A stretch of DNA of 8,036 nt from Cycloclasticus sp. GTDB taxonomy: Bacteria > Pseudomonadota > Gammaproteobacteria > Methylococcales > Cycloclasticaceae. The position numbers were made by a program, and so were the translations under genes. Location of the stretch: positions 1 to 8,036 of the forward strand of contig JAGPVU010000032.1 of the NCBI GenBank assembly GCA_018066825.1, written 5' to 3'. This document shows positions 1 through 7,121 of the stretch, one piece after another. The notes under the pieces are model-generated. The model made no database searches, was not told the origin of the DNA, and worked only from the letters and a program-made list of their open reading frames with translations. Positions within the stretch are counted from its first letter, which is position 1. Each line of letters begins with the position of its first letter.

Positions 1-2
1 AA

Positions 3-1265
3 GGCAAGGATATTATTGCCCAAGCTAAAACCGGCAGTGGTAAAACCGTAGCGTTTGCTGTGGGGTTGTTGGAAAAAATAAACCCGCGCTTTTTTGGTAG
101 CCAGGCCTTAATTATATGCCCCACGCGCGAATTGGCTGACCAAGTAGGCAAAGAAATTCGCAAACTAGCCCGCAGCGTACCCAATATTAAGCTCGTGTTA
201 TTGTGCGGCGGCAAACCCTTTGGCCCGCAAGTAGGTTCCTTAGAGCACGGCGCGCATATCGTCGTCGGCACCCCCGGCCGCATTCAGGATCACCTAAAAA
301 AACGCACCTTAAAAATCGATCAATTAAAAACCCTGGTTTTAGATGAAGCCGACCGAATGTTGGATATGGGTTTTGCCGATGTAATGACCGAAATCATTAG
401 CCATACCCCTAAGTCGCGCCAAACCCTGCTTTTTTCGGCCACTTTTCCTGACGCCATTAAACACATGTGTCGTTCCATTCAACGTGATCCTATTAATATT
501 ACTGTTGAATCGAACCACCAACAAAGCGTGATTGAGCAGCTGTTTTATCAAATAAAAAAACACGAGCGTAATAACACCTTACTGGCCTTGTTCGAACATT
601 ATCAACCCAAAACAGCGATCGTTTTTTGCCACACCAAGGCACAATGTGCGGATACAGCGGACCTTTTACGCGAACACCAGATAGAGTCTTTGGCTATTCA
701 TGGTGACCTTGATCAGCGCGAACGTGACCAAGTACTGGTCCGCTTTGCCAATAACAGCTGTTCTGTCTTGGTCGCCACCGATGTGGCCGCACGTGGACTC
801 GACATTAAATCAATCGCCATGGTGATTAATTACGAATTACCACGTGACCCAGAAATTTACGTTCACCGGATTGGCCGTACCGGCCGCGCCGGGGAAAAAG
901 GCCTAGCGATGAGCTTATTCACCGACAGTGAAGTGATTCGACTCAAGGCGATAGAACAGTACCAAAGCAAACCCTGTTTAATTGACAGCCCCCAATCCCT
1001 CGATCGCGATAGCAGCTTTAAGCTCTACCCACCGATGGTCACGATTCAAATTGACGGTGGCCGTAAGGACAAAGTACGTCCCGGTGACATCCTCGGCGCC
1101 TTAACTGGCGATGCCGGGCTTGATGGCAGCCAAATTGGCAAAATTGATATTTTTGATCGTTCCAGTTACGTGGCGCTTGAACACGACGCGGCTCGCCAGG
1201 CGCTCAATTATTTGGCGAACGGAAAAATAAAAGGCCGCCCTGCTAAAGCCCGTAAAGTTAAGTAA
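3..1265 (+). CDS. dbpA: ATP-dependent RNA helicase DbpA, 5' partial
   Basis: DEAD-box RNA helicase of the DbpA type. Known family members use ATP to remodel 23S rRNA around helix 92 during 50S subunit assembly in the cytoplasm. The open frame runs in from the window edge; about 40 N-terminal residues (Q motif and start) are missing compared with the 457-residue E. coli protein. Visible in order: Walker A AKTGSGKT (bases 24-47), PTRELA (motif Ia), TPGR (Ib), DEAD (342-353), SAT (motif III), VATDVAARGLD (motif V) and HRIGRTGRAG (motif VI). The last roughly 75 residues (about 1032-1253), with IDGGRKDKVRPGDILGALTG and GLDGSQIGKIDI, are the C-terminal RNA-binding domain that separates DbpA from RhlE, SrmB and other DEAD-box proteins. 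A GTG at base 60 lies after Walker A and cannot be the true start. No frameshift or missing motif is seen. The assignment is firm; the rRNA target is inferred from the family. Confidence 0.95.
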   Translation, partial: GKDIIAQAKTGSGKTVAFAVGLLEKINPRFFGSQALIICPTRELADQVGKEIRKLARSVPNIKLVLLCGGKPFGPQVGSLEHGAHIVVGTPGRIQDHLKKRTLKIDQLKTLVLDEADRMLDMGFADVMTEIISHTPKSRQTLLFSATFPDAIKHMCRSIQRDPINITVESNHQQSVIEQLFYQIKKHERNNTLLALFEHYQPKTAIVFCHTKAQCADTADLLREHQIESLAIHGDLDQRERDQVLVRFANNSCSVLVATDVAARGLDIKSIAMVINYELPRDPEIYVHRIGRTGRAGEKGLAMSLFTDSEVIRLKAIEQYQSKPCLIDSPQSLDRDSSFKLYPPMVTIQIDGGRKDKVRPGDILGALTGDAGLDGSQIGKIDIFDRSSYVALEHDAARQALNYLANGKIKGRPAKARKVK

Positions 1266-1311
1266 GGCGTGACCTGTCGAAGACTCTTTAATGCTGCGAC
1301 CGCACAATTAC

Positions 1312-1320
1312 TGCTATAAT
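1312..1320 (+). promoter_or_regulatory. Extended -10 promoter element for the SulP gene
   Basis: TGCTATAAT is a perfect match to the sigma-70 extended -10 consensus (TGn followed by TATAAT at 1315-1320). No good -35 box sits 16-18 bases upstream (1292-1297 reads TGCTGC), which is common for extended -10 promoters. Transcription would start near 1327 and leave a leader of about 48 bases before the ATG at 1375. It lies in the 109-base gap after dbpA, so the transporter is probably transcribed independently. Confidence 0.6.
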
Positions 1321-1374
1321 TCAGCAGCACTTTAAGCTCGACGCTTAGCCAACAACAAAATAACGCACCTACTT

Positions 1375-2931
1375 ATGTTTCAACTTATTATTTCTCGCTC
1401 TCAAAGCTTAAAAAGCGACCTGCTATCTGGTCTTACTGTTTCCTTGGCACTGGTGCCCGAAGCGGTTGCCTTTGCCTTTGTTGCGGGCGTTGAACCCTTG
1501 GTCGGTTTATACGCTGCTTTTATGGTGGGCCTGATTACTGCGGTTATAGGCGGCAGACCAGGGATGATTTCCGGTGCCACTGGCGCATTGGCTGTTGTAA
1601 TGGTCAGTCTGGTGGCTGAACACGGTGTTGAGTACTTGTTTGCCACCGTGGTATTGATGGGCTTATTGCAAATATTGGCCGGTGTGTTTCGACTAGGCAA
1701 GTTTATCCGCCTCGTGCCACATCCGGTGATGCTTGGCTTTGTGAATGGGCTTGCGATTGTTATTTTTATGGCACAGCTACAACAATTTCAATTTTTGGAT
1801 CCGAGCAGCGGTAAACTCGAATGGTTGCAAGGCAATCAAATGGCCACGATGCTCGGTATGGTCGCGCTAACGATGGCGATTATTCACTTTTTACCAAAAC
1901 TGACCAAAGCCATTCCTTCATCATTAGTCGCTATCGTGACGATCGTTGCCTTATCGATTGGCCTAGAGATGGAATTACGCACCGTTCAAGACGTATTACA
2001 AGACATGACCGGCGACCCTTTAGCCACCATCGCTGGCGGCTTACCTAGCTTCCATTTGCCAGGGGTTGCGCTTAACTTAGAAACACTTAAAATTATTTTC
2101 CCTTATGCCTTAGTGCTCGCTGCTATTGGCCTGATTGAGTCACTGCTTACCTTGACCTTAATCGATGAAATAACTGAAACCCGTGGTCGCGGCAATAAAG
2201 AATGTGTAGGCCAAGGCGTTGCCAATGTTGCTACTGGGTTTTTTGGTGGCATGGGTGGCTGCGCGATGATCGGCCAAAGCATGATCAATATTAATTCTGG
2301 CGGGCGAGGGCGCGCTTCGGGTGTATCGGCTGCCTTATTTTTATTAGCCTTTATTCTGGTGGGCTCATCACTGATTGAAATGATCCCTGTTGCTGCCTTA
2401 GTGGGTGTGATGTTTATGGTGGTACTTGGCACCTTTGAATGGGCTAGCTTTCGCTTACTGGGCCGCATTCCAACCTCTGATACTTTGGTCGGTATTACCG
2501 TCGCCGTAGTCACCGTTCTGTCTGACTTAGCGATCGCCGTGGTCGTCGGGGTAATTATGTCGACTCTGGTGTTCGCCTGGAAACACGCTAAAAACATGCA
2601 TTTTGAGATTGAAGAAAAAGGCGGCGTAAAAATTTACAAACCGACCGGCCCGCTATTTTTTGCCTCTATCCATAATTTTCGTGAGCACTTTGACCCGGCT
2701 AATGACCCACAAGAAGTGATCATCGACTTTGCCCGTTCACGGGTATCCGACCATTCCGGTATTGAAGCGATCGATTCGCTGGCTGAACGTTACTTGAAAT
2801 TGGGCAAGACACTGCATTTAAGGCACTTAACCCCAGAATGCCAGCTGCTATTGCATAAGGCTAGAAAACTGATCGAAGTGAATGTTATTGAAGACCCTAA
2901 GTACGCTATCGCCGACGATAAACTGGACTAA
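1375..2931 (+). CDS. SulP family inorganic anion transporter with STAS domain
   Basis: Inner-membrane transporter of the SulP/SLC26 family; known members move sulfate, bicarbonate, dicarboxylates or other anions. The 518-residue product has a hydrophobic core (about residues 15-402). Family signatures are ALVPEAVAFAFVAGVEPLVGLYAA (26-48, early helices), GGRPGMISGATGA (59-71), the conserved GLIESLL (252-258) and NKECVGQGVAN...GGMGGCAMIGQS (274-302). A cytoplasmic STAS domain follows (about 415-505). It keeps the DxSG loop as DHSG, with Ser461 at the position phosphorylated in SpoIIAA-type STAS proteins. At 518 residues it is somewhat shorter than E. coli DauA (559). The ATG at 1375 starts just before the first helix, but no clear Shine-Dalgarno sequence precedes it. 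It has its own promoter and converges on recQ. No carbonic anhydrase or sulfur-assimilation gene is adjacent, so the substrate cannot be assigned. Family assignment is strong. Confidence 0.9.
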   Translation: MFQLIISRSQSLKSDLLSGLTVSLALVPEAVAFAFVAGVEPLVGLYAAFMVGLITAVIGGRPGMISGATGALAVVMVSLVAEHGVEYLFATVVLMGLLQILAGVFRLGKFIRLVPHPVMLGFVNGLAIVIFMAQLQQFQFLDPSSGKLEWLQGNQMATMLGMVALTMAIIHFLPKLTKAIPSSLVAIVTIVALSIGLEMELRTVQDVLQDMTGDPLATIAGGLPSFHLPGVALNLETLKIIFPYALVLAAIGLIESLLTLTLIDEITETRGRGNKECVGQGVANVATGFFGGMGGCAMIGQSMININSGGRGRASGVSAALFLLAFILVGSSLIEMIPVAALVGVMFMVVLGTFEWASFRLLGRIPTSDTLVGITVAVVTVLSDLAIAVVVGVIMSTLVFAWKHAKNMHFEIEEKGGVKIYKPTGPLFFASIHNFREHFDPANDPQEVIIDFARSRVSDHSGIEAIDSLAERYLKLGKTLHLRHLTPECQLLLHKARKLIEVNVIEDPKYAIADDKLD

Positions 2932-2939
2932 ATAACAAC

Positions 2940-5054
2940 TTATAAAGACGCCTGCACGCATTTGATAATGCCATAATTGTAGGCCTCTTCTAAAGCCTCA
3001 TAAATCGGCTTGATACGGCCTTTTGATTCGTCTTCAAGCGATTCGATGGTCAACACAATGGCTTGGTACTCGTCATCATCAAGCGCCAATACCTCACGCA
3101 CATCGAGCAGCCCCACCTCGATTGCATCGGCCAAATGCCCATACACCGTATTTGACTTAGTGCTACGTTGCGCCGCGATTTGATCCACGTCTAGCCCGTC
3201 TTTGTACAGCATTAATGTTTCATTAACCGTCGCACTCAAGCGATTGTTCAATAATTCGTTCAAGGGGTGCTTGGTAATTTCGGCAATAAACAGCTCGCCA
3301 TAGCGCTTGATCTTCTGATCACCTACACCGGAAATATAACGCATATCTGCCGTGCTGAGCGGTCGCTTTTTAACCATTTCTTGCAGCGTCACATCATGAA
3401 AAATAACGTACGGTGGCACCCCGCTATCGTTTGCCAGCTGGCTACGTAAGGCCCGCAATGCCTCCCATAAAGGCTGGTCTTGTGGCCGTACTGGGCTTTT
3501 TTTCGGTTTGTCGCTAGCCAGCCTGTCTTCCTTCGTTTGCTTTCTTAGTTCTAGCACCTGTTCACCGCGTAAAACCGGGCGACATTTTTCAGTTAGCCGG
3601 AGCGCGCCGTGGCGTTCTGCATCAGAGTGTATAAAACCCAGCGCGATCAGTTGTCTAAAAATGGTCCGCCACTCGGCAACAGACAGTTCTTTGCCGATAC
3701 CAAATGTACTGAGCTGGTCGTGCTTATTTTGCGCAATTCTCGGGTCCGATTTGGCCAATAAAATATCGATAATATAGTTCACACCAAAACGCTGCTCGGT
3801 TCGATAAATAGTGGACAGTATTTTTTGTGCCGCCACGCTACCATCCCATTTTTCTGGCGGCGTAATGCAGTTGTCACACGCACCACAGGGCTTGTCTAAG
3901 GCTTCATCAAAGTAAGCGAGTAAAGCTTGGCGGCGGCAAGCAATCAATTCACACAGTCCCAACATGGACTCTAATTTACTGTGTTCAGCCCGTTTATGCA
4001 CCTCGTCCGCGCTTGAGTTTTGCACGAACTGTCGCAGCGTTAACACGTCTTGTAAACCATAAGCCATCCATGCGTTAGCCGGCTCACCGTCGCGCCCTGC
4101 TCGACCCGTTTCTTGGTAATAGGCTTCGATGCTTTTGGGCAAGCTCAGGTGCGCCACAAAGCGTACATCAGGTTTATCAATGCCCATGCCAAAGGCGATG
4201 GTCGCGACAATAATAACCCCGTCTTCACGCAAAAAACGTTGCTGATTTGTTTGTCGCACCTGCTGTGGCAAACCGGCGTGGTAGGGCAATGCAACACGGC
4301 CTTGCTGACTTAACCACTCGGCGGTGGCCTCTACCTTATTACGTGATAAGCAATACACAATACCCGCATCACTAGGGTGGTGGTTATGTAAAAACTGCCA
4401 CAGTCGTTGCTTTGGGTTATTGCCTTCTGAAATCGCGTAATGAATATTGGGCCGATCAAAGCTATTGATAAACACCTGCGCATCATCTAATTGCAACTGG
4501 CTGATAATTTCATCCCGCGTTCGCTGATCGGCGGTCGCGGTTAAGGCAATACGCGGGATATTCGGAAAACGCTGATGAAGCATGCTCAAGCGTTGGTATT
4601 CCGGGCGAAAATCATGCCCCCATTGTGATACGCAGTGTGCCTCATCAATCGCAAACAAGGCAATGTGGCAACGATCTAACAGCGACAACATTCCCTCATT
4701 TAATAGGCGCTCAGGTGCAATGTACAGCAGGTCCAATTGGGCATTAAGCAATTGCTGTTCGACTTCTCGTGCCTGCACGATGGTCAAGCTTGAGTTGAGA
4801 TACGCCGCCTTTATGCCCAGCTGTTGAAGCGCATCTACTTGGTCTTGCATTAGCGCAATCAACGGCGATACGACAATACCCGTGCCCTCGCGTAATAACG
4901 CTGGAATCTGATAACACAAGGACTTGCCACCGCCGGTAGGCATCAATACAAAGGCATCTCTACCCGCATTAATTTCACTAATCACCTCTGCCTGCGGATG
5001 GCGGAAATCATCATAGCCAAAGGTTTTTTGTAAAAGGGCTTGCGCGTGACTCAT
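2940..5054 (-). CDS. recQ: ATP-dependent DNA helicase RecQ
   Basis: 3'-5' superfamily 2 DNA helicase that unwinds duplex and recombination intermediates, acting in RecF-pathway repair and replication restart. The 704-residue product shows: motif 0 FGYDDFRHPQ (12-21), Walker A PTGGGKS (39-45), DEAH (137-140), the aromatic-rich loop CVSQWGHDFRPEY (141-153), LTATA (171-175), motif V VATIAFGMGID (283-293) and motif VI QETGRAGRDG (314-323). Zinc ligands Cys373, Cys390, Cys393 and Cys396 have the same spacing as in E. coli RecQ. A winged-helix RQC domain (about 405-500) and an HRDC domain (about 523-593) follow. The protein is about 95 residues longer than E. coli RecQ (609). The extra tail (about 595-704) contains DQIAAQRSTKSNTVYGHLAD, which resembles the helix-turn-helix domain known at the C-terminus of many RecQ proteins. 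The ATG at 5054 matches Pseudomonas-like N-termini. It is divergent from the ABC-F operon and convergent with sulP. All catalytic residues are intact. Confidence 0.96.
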   Translation of the reverse strand: MSHAQALLQKTFGYDDFRHPQAEVISEINAGRDAFVLMPTGGGKSLCYQIPALLREGTGIVVSPLIALMQDQVDALQQLGIKAAYLNSSLTIVQAREVEQQLLNAQLDLLYIAPERLLNEGMLSLLDRCHIALFAIDEAHCVSQWGHDFRPEYQRLSMLHQRFPNIPRIALTATADQRTRDEIISQLQLDDAQVFINSFDRPNIHYAISEGNNPKQRLWQFLHNHHPSDAGIVYCLSRNKVEATAEWLSQQGRVALPYHAGLPQQVRQTNQQRFLREDGVIIVATIAFGMGIDKPDVRFVAHLSLPKSIEAYYQETGRAGRDGEPANAWMAYGLQDVLTLRQFVQNSSADEVHKRAEHSKLESMLGLCELIACRRQALLAYFDEALDKPCGACDNCITPPEKWDGSVAAQKILSTIYRTEQRFGVNYIIDILLAKSDPRIAQNKHDQLSTFGIGKELSVAEWRTIFRQLIALGFIHSDAERHGALRLTEKCRPVLRGEQVLELRKQTKEDRLASDKPKKSPVRPQDQPLWEALRALRSQLANDSGVPPYVIFHDVTLQEMVKKRPLSTADMRYISGVGDQKIKRYGELFIAEITKHPLNELLNNRLSATVNETLMLYKDGLDVDQIAAQRSTKSNTVYGHLADAIEVGLLDVREVLALDDDEYQAIVLTIESLEDESKGRIKPIYEALEEAYNYGIIKCVQASL

Positions 5055-5084
5055 TGCTTAGGTTTGCTGGCTTCAAAGAGAAAG

Positions 5085-5093
5085 ATTATCTCA
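5085..5093 (-). promoter_or_regulatory. Candidate extended -10 promoter for recQ
   Basis: Read on the minus strand this is TGAGATAAT, an extended -10 (TGn plus GATAAT, 5/6 to TATAAT). No convincing -35 lies at the right distance. Transcription would begin about 7 bases further on, leaving a leader of roughly 20-25 bases before the recQ start at 5054. The call rests on motif match and position only. Confidence 0.4.
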
Positions 5094-5127
5094 TAGCTGT
5101 GAACTAATACGCCGACTTATAGCCACA

Positions 5128-5155
5128 TTGCTTAGACTTGATTCGCCTGTAAAAT
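5128..5155 (+). promoter_or_regulatory. Possible upstream promoter for the ABC-F operon
   Basis: TTGCTT (5128-5133) and TAAAAT (5150-5155) are 16 bases apart and resemble -35 and -10 boxes (4/6 and 5/6). This would start transcription about 75 bases before the ABC-F ATG. It is an alternative or additional start to the TATAAT at 5202-5207. A pair this loose arises often by chance in AT-rich intergenic DNA. Confidence 0.25.
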
Positions 5156-5173
5156 TAGCCTTACTCAACCCAG

Positions 5174-5200
5174 CTTTAAACGAAACGCCTGCGTTAAAAG
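5174..5200. repeat. Imperfect inverted repeat over the ABC-F promoter
   Basis: CTTTAAACG (5174-5182) and CGTTAAAAG (5192-5200) are inverted copies with one mismatch in nine, separated by nine bases. Nested between them is a second, perfect inverted repeat, AACGC-CT-GCGTT (5184-5195). The element ends two bases before the TATAAT at 5202, over the -35/spacer zone, as expected for an operator. The binding protein is unknown, and chance cannot be excluded in such AT-rich sequence. Confidence 0.3.
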
Positions 5201-5201
5201 G

Positions 5202-5207
5202 TATAAT
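5202..5207 (+). promoter_or_regulatory. -10 box for the ABC-F operon
   Basis: A perfect TATAAT lies 30 bases upstream of the ABC-F ATG at 5238 and is followed by an AT-rich run. The expected -35 position (5179-5184, AACGAA) is poor. That position is occupied by an imperfect inverted repeat (5174-5200), so the promoter may depend on or be controlled by a bound protein. Transcription would start near 5213-5214, giving a leader of about 25 bases. Confidence 0.45.
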
Positions 5208-5237
5208 GTTTTTTTATTTTTGCCGACCTGCCGATTA

Positions 5238-7121
5238 ATGTTAAACCTAAGTCATGTGTCGCTCCGCCGAGGAGCCAACGTTTTGTTCAAAGACGTTTCT
5301 TTTACTGTACATTCGGGGCAGCGCGTCGGCATAAGCGGCGCCAATGGTTGCGGCAAATCCAGTTTATTTGCCATGGTGCTGGATGAAATTCACGCCGACA
5401 CCGGTGAGTTTTCTGTCCAGTCTGGCTTTGTTATTGCCCACGTTGCACAAGAACTGTCTAGCACTGATCAAGCCGCTATTGAATTTGTGATTGATGGCGA
5501 TAAAGAACTGCGTGGCATTCAACAAAAACTTGCTATCGCCGAGCAACAAAATGACGGCCATCGCGCCGCCGAACTGTATGCCGAGCTTGACACCATTAAC
5601 GGTTACACAGCTAACTCACGCGCGGCTATTTTACTTAGCGGTCTCGGCTTTAAACAAGGGGAGCTAAACAACCCCGTATCGACCTTTTCTGGTGGCTGGC
5701 GGGTTCGCCTAAACCTTGCTAAAGCCCTGATGTGCCGATCCGACCTGCTATTACTTGACGAGCCGACCAATCACTTAGACTTAGACGCAGTGATGTGGCT
5801 ACAAGAGTGGTTGCAGAGCTATGCCGGCACCTTATTGTTAATCTCTCATGATCGTGATTTCTTAGATGCCGTCGTTGGCTACGTACTCCATATCGAACAA
5901 CAAGGCGCCATGCTGTATAGCGGTAATTACTCACAATTTGAACGCGCCCGCGCTGAGCGATTGGCGCAGCAACAGTCCAACTTTGAACGCCAGCAAAAAG
6001 AACGTGCGCATATTCAAAGTTTTGTCGATCGCTTTAAGGCCCAGGCCACTAAGGCCAAACAGGCGCAAAGTCGTTTAAAGGCGCTTGAACGGATGGAATT
6101 AATTTCTGCAGCACATATTGATTCTCCTTTTCATTTTAAATTTTTTAACGCAGATCGGGTTTCCAACCCCATGATTAAAGTTGAAAAAGCCACGATGGCC
6201 TATGGCGAAAAAGTGATCTTAGACACGGTTTCTTTATCGATAAAACCGGGGGATCGATTAGCGTTATTGGGGCCTAACGGTGCAGGCAAATCAACCCTTA
6301 TTAAATTATTAGCTGGCGAAACAAACGTTACTAGCGGCTTGATTGATTCCGCCGAAAATTTAAAAATTGGTTACTTTGCCCAACACCAATTAGAACAACT
6401 CGATGGCAGCGCTACACCCTTATTACACATCCAACGGCTTGACAAAAAAGCCACTGAACGCGAGCTACGCAACTTTCTTGGGGGGTTCGGCTTTCATGGT
6501 GATAAAGCACTTGAAGCCGTTGCACCATTTTCCGGCGGGGAAAAAGCACGGCTGGCCTTAGCGATTCTTGCCTATCAAAAGCCCAATCTATTATTACTTG
6601 ATGAGCCAACCAACCACCTGGATATCGAAATGCGCCACGCCTTAAGCTCTGCTTTACAAGAGTACAGCGGCGCAATGATTATCGTATCCCATGACCGCCA
6701 CTTATTACGTACCATCACCGATCAATTCTTATTAGTCGCCAATGGCAAGGTTAGCCCGTTTGACGGCGACTTAGACGATTACAGCCAGTGGGTAAAAAAT
6801 CAAACCTGTCGTCTTGAAAACCCAACACCTAGCGACGCACCAAAGGCTTCAATAAAAAGTCAAAAACAACGCCAAGCGGGTCATCGACAACAACAAAAAC
6901 CACTGCGTGATGCGCTCAAAAAAGCAGAAAAAGGACTAGAAAAACTGTACGCCGAGCAGCAACACATAGAAGAACAACTCGCCGATAATGCCCTATATGA
7001 TAACGATCAAAAGAGTCGTTTGGTTAAGCTGCTCGAATCGAAAAACAAACTAGACCAAGACCTTAAGCAAATGGAGGACCATTGGTTGGATGCCCAGACT
7101 GCTTTAGAGGATGCCTCATAA
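5238..7121 (+). CDS. yheS: ABC-F family ATP-binding protein, YheS type
   Basis: Soluble twin-ATPase of the ABC-F class, which binds ribosomes at the E site and adjusts stalled or difficult translation rather than moving a substrate across a membrane. The 627-residue product (E. coli YheS is 637) has no membrane segment. Domain 1: Walker A GANGCGKSS (34-42), signature FSGGW (150-154), Walker B with catalytic Glu as DEPTNHLDLD (174-183), H-loop ISHDRDF. The interdomain linker (about 230-305), with QATKAKQAQSRLKALERMEL, is the tRNA-contacting segment of ABC-F proteins. Domain 2: GPNGAGKST (345-353), FSGGEKARL (431-439), DEPTNHLDIE (455-464), VSHDRHL. A lysine/glutamine-rich coiled-coil tail follows (about 535-625). 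The ATG at 5238 is preferred over the in-frame TTG at 5220 because MLNLSHVSLRRGANVLF aligns residue for residue with the YheS N-terminus. It heads a probable three-gene operon. The YheS assignment is strong; the precise translational role is inferred. Confidence 0.92.
   Translation: MLNLSHVSLRRGANVLFKDVSFTVHSGQRVGISGANGCGKSSLFAMVLDEIHADTGEFSVQSGFVIAHVAQELSSTDQAAIEFVIDGDKELRGIQQKLAIAEQQNDGHRAAELYAELDTINGYTANSRAAILLSGLGFKQGELNNPVSTFSGGWRVRLNLAKALMCRSDLLLLDEPTNHLDLDAVMWLQEWLQSYAGTLLLISHDRDFLDAVVGYVLHIEQQGAMLYSGNYSQFERARAERLAQQQSNFERQQKERAHIQSFVDRFKAQATKAKQAQSRLKALERMELISAAHIDSPFHFKFFNADRVSNPMIKVEKATMAYGEKVILDTVSLSIKPGDRLALLGPNGAGKSTLIKLLAGETNVTSGLIDSAENLKIGYFAQHQLEQLDGSATPLLHIQRLDKKATERELRNFLGGFGFHGDKALEAVAPFSGGEKARLALAILAYQKPNLLLLDEPTNHLDIEMRHALSSALQEYSGAMIIVSHDRHLLRTITDQFLLVANGKVSPFDGDLDDYSQWVKNQTCRLENPTPSDAPKASIKSQKQRQAGHRQQQKPLRDALKKAEKGLEKLYAEQQHIEEQLADNALYDNDQKSRLVKLLESKNKLDQDLKQMEDHWLDAQTALEDAS
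7106..7111 (+). promoter_or_regulatory. Ribosome binding site inside the end of the ABC-F gene
   Basis: AGAGGA lies within the last codons of the ABC-F gene, 10 bases before the ATG at 7122. It supports 7122 over the in-frame ATG at 7137, which has no such motif at a usable distance. A stop codon immediately followed by a start suggests translational coupling. Confidence 0.45.

Noticed and set aside
60..62. GTG as start of the DbpA gene
   Set aside because: The same frame is open upstream to base 3 and encodes the Walker A motif AKTGSGKT, so the true start is outside the window.
2103..2597. Antisense 164-residue open frame within the SulP gene
   Set aside because: Threonine/proline-rich low-complexity translation with no recognisable domain, typical of the complement of a membrane-protein gene.
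2958..2971. GCATT-TGAT-AATGC hairpin near the sulP/recQ junction as a terminator
   Set aside because: Only five pairs, inside the recQ coding region, and with no T-run on either side.
5220..5237. TTG start adding six residues to the ABC-F protein
   Set aside because: The ATG at 5238 aligns exactly with the N-terminus of E. coli YheS, and the six extra residues match nothing in the family.
5055..5237. LexA (SOS) box upstream of recQ
   Set aside because: I looked for CTGT-N8-ACAG on both strands and found only an isolated CTGT near 5097, with no matching half-site.
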